NCBI GenBank assembly: GCA_010672965.1
Contig: JAAHFN010000027.1
Location: 1 to 40,380, forward strand
Direction of reading: 5' to 3'
DNA from: Oscillatoria sp. SIO1A7
Lineage (GTDB): Bacteria; Cyanobacteriota; Cyanobacteriia; Cyanobacteriales; Laspinemataceae
Length of the DNA stretch: 40,380 nt
The position numbers and the translations under genes are program-made. The stretch's first letter is position 1; the number at the start of each line of letters is the position of its first letter. The notes under the pieces are model-generated. The model was given only the letters and a program-made list of their open reading frames with translations, did not search any database and had not been told where the DNA came from. Shown piece by piece: positions 34,799-40,380 of the stretch.

Positions 34799-34929
34799 TA
34801 TCAAATCCGCGTAGCTGTTCCATAAATAAATCCCGTAGGGGTTCCCCGTGCCCGCCCCAGACCAACCGGAGCGGCCGGGGCGGGCACGGGGAACCCCTAC
34901 AAACTGTGACTATTTAACCGGATTTGATA
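34799..34929. mobile_element. TTA-flanked inverted-repeat element (family D), copy 1
   Basis: The ends TATCAAATCCG and CGGATTTGATA are flanked by TTA (34796-34798, 34930-34932). Inside, CCCGTAGGGGTTCCCCGTGC and GCACGGGGAACCCCTAC form a very strong GC-rich hairpin around CCGGAGCGGCCGG. Copy 2 is at 39137-39267. Confidence 0.85.
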
Positions 34930-34981
34930 TTAGTATTGCTTAAGAATGCTATAGGCCGCTCGCGCAATCGTCACCTTTTCA

Positions 34982-36199
34982 TTACTCTCTATTAGTTTGT
35001 GCTTCGGCGATCGCCTCGATTTGTTTGTGTACTTGCCCAACAATCTGGCTTAAGTTTGGCAAATCGTCTAGATGTTTAGAATGTAAAGATCGATTATCTC
35101 TAGCGCTGCTTTCTAATTGATTCACCTTACTGTGGAGTTCCTGAGCTAAGCGCAATGCCTCTCGGCTAAGAGCTGCTATTTGCTGCTGTTGATAAAATTT
35201 TAAAGCGGCTCCCCGCAACACTTGCAGGGTAGCTTCTTCGCCGTGGTTTCCGGACATGACTCGCAAACGCAATAACAAATCTGCTTGTTGATAGCGACCG
35301 GACAGCTCCACTTGTTTCGGTTGTTTTATTGGTTCTAAAGGCAGATGAGTCAGTTTTTTTAGTTCTCTAATTACTCCTAGGAACAGGGGCAATGGCAATT
35401 TTTCCAAAATCGACTGGACTATTCCATTTTGGCTCCAGAGAATTCGACCGCAATCTGCTTGTTGCTCGAAATATAGCCGTCCAATTCCTCCCTGAAGCAC
35501 TCGGGCTAGCAATTCTTGGAGCAAGCGATCGGGAGGGAGGCTAGCTAGCTTTTCCACAGGAGCATCTAATAAGGAAGCCTTCACCTCCAGAACCTGCGGC
35601 TTATCAGCCTCTGGCTCTGGGGGAATAGATGGTTTCTCTGGATATGAAGGTGGCACCGGCTGCAGCTCTTTGCCAACCAACTCGCCTCTGGGCTGGAAAA
35701 CGTTATCAGCCTCTGGCTCTGGGGCAATAGATGGGTATGAAGGTGGCACCGGCTGCCGCTCTTTGCCAACCAACTCGCCTCTGGGCTGGAAAACGAAGGC
35801 GGTTTTAGCTCCTTGACTGGCGACCTGGCTCCCTGGGGAAGCCTTCTTCTGTGTGGAATCCTTACTTTTTCCAGAAGCTGTTTTGGAAGCCGTTGTAGAA
35901 ATGCTATTTGCTTTGGCGACTGGTTTGGTAGGGCTGCCGGAACTTTTACTGCGGCTTTGGCTCAAGTAAGCGGAGAGGATTGACTTGTGTTTTTCTGGTT
36001 CGAGACGTTCGGGCACTAGGGAGCAATTGACATAGCCTAGAATCCGCCGGACGTAATCTAAAGCTGCAGCATCACTAGGATCCACCATCCCCAGATGAAG
36101 GCGACTACCTTGGATGGATAAAGGTAAAACTTCATGGTATAGGCAAGCTTCAAAAGGCAAGATGCTGTCGATTAGCTGGAAAATCTGATGAGAATCCAT
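34982..36199 (-). CDS. MshEN (GspE N-terminal)-like domain protein, PatU candidate
   Basis: In this 405-residue protein, residues about 20-95 (ACLYHEVLPLSIQGSRLHLG, MVDPSDAAALDYVRRILGYV, then SLVPERLEPEKHKSILSAYL) match the MshEN/GspE N-terminal fold, which binds nucleotides such as c-di-GMP in some proteins. A low-complexity serine/lysine/threonine region follows, then two near-identical copies of VFQPRGELVGKE-QPVPPSYP (about 150-210). A second folded region (ASLPPDRLLQELLARVLQGG and IGRLYFEQQADCGRILW) and a coiled coil at the end complete it. No ATPase motor is present, so it is not a pilus or secretion ATPase. It lies downstream of the HetZ-like gene on the same strand, the order of hetZ and patU in Anabaena, which suggests PatU, a pattern-formation protein. 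This is inference from context. Confidence 0.6.
   Translation of the reverse strand: MDSHQIFQLIDSILPFEACLYHEVLPLSIQGSRLHLGMVDPSDAAALDYVRRILGYVNCSLVPERLEPEKHKSILSAYLSQSRSKSSGSPTKPVAKANSISTTASKTASGKSKDSTQKKASPGSQVASQGAKTAFVFQPRGELVGKERQPVPPSYPSIAPEPEADNVFQPRGELVGKELQPVPPSYPEKPSIPPEPEADKPQVLEVKASLLDAPVEKLASLPPDRLLQELLARVLQGGIGRLYFEQQADCGRILWSQNGIVQSILEKLPLPLFLGVIRELKKLTHLPLEPIKQPKQVELSGRYQQADLLLRLRVMSGNHGEEATLQVLRGAALKFYQQQQIAALSREALRLAQELHSKVNQLESSARDNRSLHSKHLDDLPNLSQIVGQVHKQIEAIAEAQTNRE
35600..35800. repeat. In-gene direct duplication in the PatU-like protein
   Basis: Two nearly identical stretches, each containing GGTGGCACCGGCTGC and TTTGCCAACCAACTCGCCTC, lie at about 35647-35712 and 35742-35800. 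They encode the duplicated proline-rich segment. Confidence 0.8.
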
Positions 36200-36339
36200 T
36201 TAGGTAGCCCAGTCACTTCTGAGATTCGGATGGCATTAGCGGATGGCAGGCTTGGAACTAAACGAGCGGGGTTTGTTTGCATGAATCCCTGGGAAACGAT
36301 CGCTCCTTTTGCGAGCAGATGCTACCTGAATCTAGAATA

Positions 36340-36452
36340 CCGGAGCCGTTTTCAGCAACCAATCGCCCCCTGGGAAGCCAAGAGGATCCGCGCTTGAAAT
36401 CCTCGATCCTTGGCCTCCAGGGGCGGACAGTTGACTGAAAACGGCTAGATGC
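36340..36452. repeat. Long imperfect hairpin between the HetZ-like and PatU-like genes
   Basis: AGCCGTTTTCAG at the left pairs with CTGAAAACGGCT at the right. CGCCCCCTGG with CCAGGGGCGG and GCCAAGAGGAT with ATCCTCGATCCTTGGC continue the stem inwards. The structure fills the centre of a 383-base gap and shows no open frame that looks real. It may be a mobile repeat, an RNA structure in the transcript, or both. Confidence 0.65.
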
Positions 36453-36582
36453 ACCCGCATCCCTTGGAGTTTCCAGGGATTTTTCTAGTTTATCAAGCCT
36501 ATTTAATTCTGATGCCAAATAGCCCAGACAACTATCAGTTGCTAGTTGCTAATTGCTTATAGACTTAATTGGTTGAGGATGC

Positions 36583-37713
36583 TCAGGAAGAGTTGCGTAA
36601 AGATTGGGCAGCCAAGTATAGCTTGGTCCACTCGCTAAACACTTGGGACATTTTTAGATTCATATCTTTTGCGATCGCCTCGATGGGGCGACCATCCTTA
36701 AGCTCGGAGAGCAACTGGCGCTGTGGCGAAGTCAGATTTTCCCAGTATTGCTGCCACTGCTTTGGGGTCAGTCCTAAAGAATGCTCGCTTAAGGATGTCT
36801 GCAACCAGGCAGCCACTAATTCGGGTTTTGTTTTTAGGGAAAAAACGCGAATGGCATGATAGCTGACTTTTTCCCGGAGCCGATAGATTTGGCGTATCGG
36901 CAGATTCAGGCTTTTGGCAATAGCGTCTTGAGAAAATCCTTGCAGATAAAGCTGCAACCACCTAGCGGCTGTTGGATCTATATTATCGCTGAGATACTTC
37001 TCGAATTCTTTTTGCACTTTGGAGCGCAGCAGTTGTTGTTCTTGCCATACTTCCGCATCTTGAGAAAGGGCGATCGCTTGGTTATCTAGGAGGCTCACTG
37101 GACCGTCGCTCTCATCTCCTGTAATCTCTTCGGAAACCAGCCGAATTAATTCTGCCTCGGGCACTTGAGTAAGCCCCCCTTTCTGAGAGCGACGCAGGTA
37201 GTTGAAAAACCGCAGGGCAATCAGGGGCTGGTTGCGAACGGGTCGCAAGCAATATTCTTCCAGGGTCGCTAGCAGTAGAGCATTGCGCAGGCGTTTATCT
37301 TCGCTGCACTGGCCTATCCAAGCAATTTGCTGCTGCATATAGCGATCGCGCTCGCATAGTTCTTGAATCACTTCTTGCAAAACATCTAAGACCGTGCGCT
37401 GGCGATCGCGGCTGAGGGCAACCCAAGTACGGATTTTATTGCGCAGCAACACCAAACTGGCCAAGCGGCGGATTAAGTTGTTATACCCTTGTGCTGGCGA
37501 TACTGCCAAGTAGCGATCGCGCAAAATCCGCCAGCGATAATCCATGCCAACGGAGGCGATTTCCAACTGCTTGCGGTCTAGTTCCTCAAACCGCTCGGGA
37601 TTTTCACCCTGCAGCCAGTAGATAACGCAATCCCCTTCGCTGTTGCTTCTATCGGGGCATTCCTTTTGCCACCGCGATCGCCAATCATCGGCCAGCTTCT
37701 GTGCCACTGTCAT
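36583..37713 (-). CDS. HetZ-like heterocyst-differentiation family regulator
   Basis: This 376-residue protein resembles HetZ and HetZ-related proteins of filamentous cyanobacteria. I recognise the central LRPVRNQPLIALRFFNYLRR followed by SQKGGLTQVP, and the C-terminal SLGLTPKQWQQYWENLT with LKDGRPIEAIAKDMNL. Two helix-turn-helix-like segments are visible, SQDAIAKSLNLPIRQIYRLR (about 270-290) and IEAIAKDMNLKMSQVFSEW (about 345-365). HetZ is an early regulator of heterocyst formation but is also conserved in filamentous species without heterocysts. The ATG at 37713 is the first start. A MshEN-domain gene follows on the same strand 383 bases away. It could be a HetZ-related paralogue and not HetZ itself. 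Confidence 0.65.
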   Translation of the reverse strand: MTVAQKLADDWRSRWQKECPDRSNSEGDCVIYWLQGENPERFEELDRKQLEIASVGMDYRWRILRDRYLAVSPAQGYNNLIRRLASLVLLRNKIRTWVALSRDRQRTVLDVLQEVIQELCERDRYMQQQIAWIGQCSEDKRLRNALLLATLEEYCLRPVRNQPLIALRFFNYLRRSQKGGLTQVPEAELIRLVSEEITGDESDGPVSLLDNQAIALSQDAEVWQEQQLLRSKVQKEFEKYLSDNIDPTAARWLQLYLQGFSQDAIAKSLNLPIRQIYRLREKVSYHAIRVFSLKTKPELVAAWLQTSLSEHSLGLTPKQWQQYWENLTSPQRQLLSELKDGRPIEAIAKDMNLKMSQVFSEWTKLYLAAQSLRNSS

Positions 37714-37854
37714 AATGGTCGAATGCTCCTCACCTCGCTATACAATTTCTTGGCAATACAATTTCTTTGCAGGCTGGCCAGATTCAATATTCTGCCGAGC
37801 CGCTCCTAATATAGGACTTATGCATATCGATCCCCTCCATACTACCAGCTTTTC

Positions 37855-37912
37855 TCTAGCTCCCTTTGGCAGTTGGCTGTATTTTTTTGCCAAAAGCCAA
37901 AAGGAGCTAGAT
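37855..37912. repeat. Hairpin upstream of the HetZ-like gene
   Basis: CTAGCTCCCTTTGGC and GCCAAAAGGAGCTAG pair around a short centre containing GCTGTATTTTTTT. It lies between the PpiC-type gene and the HetZ-like gene, both on the minus strand. It could terminate the former or be a repeat. Confidence 0.5.
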
Positions 37913-37960
37913 AAAAGACCTGTGGGGGTTGGAGAGGCTATAAGTTTTCTTTCTATAACA

Positions 37961-38180
37961 ATACCTTCGCCAAAATCAAAAATTAGAGCAATCTCGTAGG
38001 GAGCGGCTCTGGGACGTTGGCGCAGCCAACTCGTGCGAGTAAGCCAACAAATACTTGGAGAGTTTCCCAACGCCAGATCCCCCCAACCCCCCTTAAAAAG
38101 GGGGGCTTCAGACTATTGCCCCCCTTTTTAAGGGGGGTTGGGGGGATCTTTCCCTACAGAAAATAGCGAAGGTATTGTAT
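37961..38180. repeat. Family A compound element, copy 3
   Basis: The ends ACAATACCTTCGCCAAAA and TAGCGAAGGTATTGT mirror those of copies 1 and 2, but the outer AGAAACC palindrome is missing. The centre is a long perfect hairpin of GATCCCCCCAACCCCCCTTA and AAAAGGGGG with its complement. It shares CGTTGGCGCAGCCAACTCGT with copy 2. Confidence 0.8.
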
Positions 38181-38258
38181 AAGAGAAGCAATTAAGCCTA
38201 ATAGCTCTTGCATTGCCAACCCCTGACAACAAATGGGACTAGAGCGACAAGATTGTAG

Positions 38259-39014
38259 TTACTCAATCTGGAGCTTAACTGTTTTGTCCTTGAGCTGTTG
38301 CTGCCACCATTGCTCAAAAAACTGGTTTTGCAGATTTTGTTTAACTTGTCCTTCTAGGGAAACTGGGAGCCGCTGCTCTAGCCGCAGGAGGCTGTAACGC
38401 CGCTCGAATTCCACTGGACCTAGGATATCCCCGGGCTCGGCACCATCCAGGGCAACCCGCAGGGGTTCTGGCAATTGGCCGACAGTTACTGCTCCCATCA
38501 TGCCATTGAAGACGCGATCGCTGGTAGTAGAATGCTCTTTGACAAGCTTTTCAAAGGACGCCCCAAGGTCTAGGTCGCGCTTGAGGTCGGCGGCCTTGGC
38601 CGCATCCGCCACCACAATCCGAGAGAGAACCACTTGCTGGAACATGGCCTCGTTTTTGTTAAAAAATTCTTCGCATTTAGCAGCAGTCACGTCTTGCTTA
38701 AACAATTCGATTTTTAGCCCTGCGGTGACTTGCTCGCGAAAAGTGGTGTAGGTCAGACCTTGGCCTTGCAGCCATTTGTCAAAACTTTCTGCAGGAACCA
38801 GATTATTTTTAAGTCGGAAGTCAACTATCGCCTGTTCGATTCTGCTGGGTTCAACTTCTAGATCCGTGCGGCTTTCCAGTTCTTGTTCTATTGCATATTG
38901 GCGCAGGATGCGCGTCATAAATTGCTGGAGGTCTCCGCTGGCACGAAGATAGCCTAGAGCTTGTCTAAGGGAAATTTCCCGATCGTCTATTGTTAGAAAA
39001 TTTTCGACAGCCAT
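38259..39014 (-). CDS. PpiC-type peptidylprolyl isomerase (SurA/PrsA-like)
   Basis: This protein of about 251 residues has a helical N-terminal chaperone region (ISLRQALGYLRASGDLQQFM, then EPSRIEQAIVDFRLKNNLVP and a TYTTFREQVTAGLKIELFK helix), followed by a parvulin-type PpiC domain (about 125-225: VVLSRIVVADAAKAADLKRD, MMGAVTVGQLPEPLRVAL, GDILGPVEF). It ends FFEQWWQQQL. Such proteins in cyanobacteria often belong to peptide or protein export clusters with ABC transporters, but none is visible here. The start is set at the ATG at 39014 (MAVENFLTID); an in-frame TTG 15 bases upstream is less likely. There is no signal peptide, so it probably acts in the cytoplasm or goes out by a non-Sec route. 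Confidence 0.88.
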   Translation of the reverse strand: MAVENFLTIDDREISLRQALGYLRASGDLQQFMTRILRQYAIEQELESRTDLEVEPSRIEQAIVDFRLKNNLVPAESFDKWLQGQGLTYTTFREQVTAGLKIELFKQDVTAAKCEEFFNKNEAMFQQVVLSRIVVADAAKAADLKRDLDLGASFEKLVKEHSTTSDRVFNGMMGAVTVGQLPEPLRVALDGAEPGDILGPVEFERRYSLLRLEQRLPVSLEGQVKQNLQNQFFEQWWQQQLKDKTVKLQIE

Positions 39015-39136
39015 GTTGGGTGACAACAAAAAAACGTAGCTCCAAGTGGAATGGATTTTAGGGTAGCACGTCCGCGCTACCCTATGGGATTGTTTGACCT
39101 CGATAATAGCTCGCAGGTGCCGGAAATGGCTATTTA

Positions 39137-39267
39137 TATCAAATCCGGTTAATTACACATAAATCCCGTAGGGGTTCCCCGGGAGCGCCCCAGACGCTCC
39201 CGAGGCGGCCGGGGCGCTCCCGGGGGCACCGCCCCTACAAACTGTGACTGTTTAAGCGGATTTGATA
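39137..39267. mobile_element. TTA-flanked inverted-repeat element (family D), copy 2
   Basis: TATCAAATCCGG and a matching GATTTGATA end are flanked by TTA (39134-39136, 39268-39270). The hairpin core differs from copy 1 (GGGAGCGCCCCAGACGCTCC), but the outer 40 bases on each side are nearly the same, including AAATCCCGTAGGGGTTCCCC and ACAAACTGTGACT. Confidence 0.85.
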
Positions 39268-39587
39268 TTACTCTTGGCATAATTTAGGCAAATAGCCCAA
39301 TTTAACGCTATTTGTGGTGCCTTGAGCTTATCTAAGCCTTACCTATAGCGTAGCTGTCTAATTATTGCTTTGGCGGCTGTATGGTAGGGTCTCTCTTATC
39401 TCATGTTGCTGATAGAAAAGCTCGCTTCCGAGGAGGATTGAGGCTTGTAAATGGCGATCGCCCCTCGATACCCCTTGATACCACAGGCGATCGCGACCGA
39501 GCGCAACCCGACCTAAGCCAATCCCAAAAAATGCGATCGAGGAATTCTAATTAATAATGCGATCGCGAGCCAACCCTAGTAGCAGGT

Positions 39588-39593
39588 TATAAT
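39588..39593 (+). promoter_or_regulatory. Possible -10 element of the toxin-antitoxin operon
   Basis: TATAAT at 39588-39593 lies 86 bases before the antitoxin-like ATG, but no good -35 match is 17 bases upstream. A decamer GCAACGGCTA is repeated about four times just after it (39605-39640) and could bind a regulator. Confidence 0.35.
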
Positions 39594-39604
39594 AATTAAC
39601 CAGG

Positions 39605-39641
39605 GCTAGCAACGGCTAGCAACGGCTAGCAACGGCTACAA
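39605..39641. repeat. GCAACGGCTA decamer tandem repeat
   Basis: Four nearly perfect ten-base copies lie directly upstream of the antitoxin-like gene. Their position between the possible promoter and the ribosome binding site (GGAGG at 39670-39674) makes an operator role possible. Confidence 0.7.
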
Positions 39642-39678
39642 TATATATTTAGGAAGAGTCAGCAAATCGGAGGAAATT

Positions 39679-39978
39679 ATGACTGGAATAATCTCTACAG
39701 CAAAGGATGCAGCATTGTATCGGATATCGGGTATAGTAGAGGAGTTAATGAAAAACGACAATCTATATAGAGAAGAACTAGACCACAACGAACTGATGCA
39801 AATTTTTTCTGGCCTGTTAGATGAAGTGGTAGAGCCAGAAGAGATTATTGCTCTGGATGAGGATAGACTGACCAAAAGGATTACCGGAATCATGGCAGTT
39901 GAATTGGTGTCTGGGATGTTGGACGATTTAACTCCAGAGCAAATGGAGATGTTTGACGCCGCTGTGGAAGGGAGATAG
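39679..39978 (+). CDS. Antitoxin-like protein upstream of a PIN toxin
   Basis: This 99-residue acidic helical protein (ISGIVEELMKNDNLYREELD, LDEDRLTKRITGIMAVELVS, DDLTPEQMEMFDAAVEGR) has no DNA-binding motif I can name. It starts from an ATG with a strong GGAGGAAATT ribosome binding site and ends five bases before the start of a VapC-type toxin gene. That spacing and the acidic character fit an antitoxin. Similar acidic proteins precede cyanobacterial PIN genes, but I cannot assign a named family. Confidence 0.65.
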   Translation: MTGIISTAKDAALYRISGIVEELMKNDNLYREELDHNELMQIFSGLLDEVVEPEEIIALDEDRLTKRITGIMAVELVSGMLDDLTPEQMEMFDAAVEGR

Positions 39979-39983
39979 AGAAG

Positions 39984-40380
39984 ATGAGTTACCTGCTGGA
40001 TACCAACGTCATAAGTTACCTTGTCAAAAAGAATGCGCGAGCTAAAGCAAAATTTTGGAGCTTAAAGGTTAAAGAAGAGGATATTTATATTAGTATAATT
40101 AGCTATTACGAAGTAAAAAGAGGACTCTTATATGCTAATGCCACGAGGCAAATGGCAAATTTTACTAAATTTTGCCAAGAAGTAAAAGTATTGTTTTTGG
40201 ACGATCTAGAAATTATAGAGAGAGCCGCTGCAATCCACGCGGATTTAAGAGGCAAGGGAACGCTGCTAGAGGATGCGGATATTTTGATAGCGGCAACGGC
40301 AATCGCCCGTGACTTGACTCTGGTTTCTCACGATTCCGATATGCTGAGAGTTCCGGGTCTGAAGTTAGAGGACTGGCTGG
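39984..40380 (+). CDS. VapC-type PIN-domain ribonuclease toxin (3' end beyond window)
   Basis: The frame from the ATG at 39984 is open to the window edge (132 codons, no stop yet). It opens SYLLDTNVISYLVKKN with the first catalytic aspartate Asp6, has the conserved glutamate in SYYEVKRGLLYA, and the acidic pair in LLEDADILIAATAI, with HDSDML following. These are the four acidic positions of PIN-domain nucleases, which coordinate magnesium and cut RNA. VapC-family toxins are around 130-140 residues, so only a few codons are missing. It follows the antitoxin-like gene by five bases and shares its transcript. Confidence 0.9.
   Translation, partial: MSYLLDTNVISYLVKKNARAKAKFWSLKVKEEDIYISIISYYEVKRGLLYANATRQMANFTKFCQEVKVLFLDDLEIIERAAAIHADLRGKGTLLEDADILIAATAIARDLTLVSHDSDMLRVPGLKLEDWL

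Noticed and set aside
36258-36518. 86-codon minus-strand frame between the HetZ-like and PatU-like genes, considered as patU5
   Set aside because: It runs through both arms of the long hairpin and has an arginine-rich, unstructured composition typical of non-coding sequence.
1-40380. tRNA, rRNA or riboswitch genes
   Set aside because: No cloverleaf with a GTTCRANYC arm, no rRNA segment and no known riboswitch core was noticed. A covariance-model scan could not be run.

Overview
The window looks like chromosomal DNA of a filamentous, repeat-rich cyanobacterium (Microcoleus/Oscillatoria/Lyngbya type). The palindrome GCGATCGC (HIP1) occurs throughout, the gene families are cyanobacterial (NfeD with a stomatin, DUF760, Zur-like Fur, HetZ-like, PPC/RTX proteins), and intergenic space is filled with short tandem heptamers and nonamers and several families of miniature inverted-repeat elements (MITEs). 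Species assignment is inference; no rRNA or tRNA gene was found.

Layout. 1-1900: a Uma2 nuclease-like gene, a frameshifted Phd-type antitoxin and a repeat element. 1.9-9.6 kb: mnmG, a DUF760 gene, a decayed CHAT-protease gene, the nfeD/stomatin pair, a Zur-like regulator and the overlapping purS-purQ pair, separated by repeat-filled gaps. 9.8-11.9 kb: a nucleotidyltransferase-like gene cut in two by a 103-bp MITE with a clean TA duplication, a compound repeat element, and a small conserved gene with its own promoter and terminator. 12.1-13.7 kb: a translationally coupled pair, an EACC1-like protein and a caspase-family protease, which is a candidate regulated cell-death or conflict module. 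13.8-17.0 kb: a fused double GT4 glycosyltransferase whose linker is encoded by a nonamer array, followed by a fossil third start. 17.0-22.4 kb: cysS, an AI-2E family transporter and glyS. 22.8-28.3 kb: a 15-repeat WD40 protein, a PPC/RTX calcium-binding protein and pgl. 28.6-33.5 kb: an AT-rich accessory island with a DUF4157 toxin-like protein, a small cysteine-protease-like protein and a broken IS5-type transposon nested in a MITE. 34.1-39.0 kb: a second Uma2 gene, a MshEN-domain protein (PatU candidate), a HetZ-like regulator and a PpiC-type isomerase. 39.6 kb to the end: an antitoxin-like gene and a VapC-type PIN toxin running off the window.

The housekeeping genes cover tRNA modification and charging (mnmG, cysS, glyS), purine synthesis (purSQ), the oxidative pentose phosphate pathway (pgl), metal homeostasis (Zur-like) and membrane quality control (nfeD/stomatin). 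The accessory genes are mainly conflict or toxin-type (Phd, CHAT, EACC1-caspase, DUF4157, VapC). The main discovery interest lies in the EACC1-caspase pair, the DUF4157 cassette, and the nested mobile elements, whose target duplications and one duplicated empty site can be read directly.
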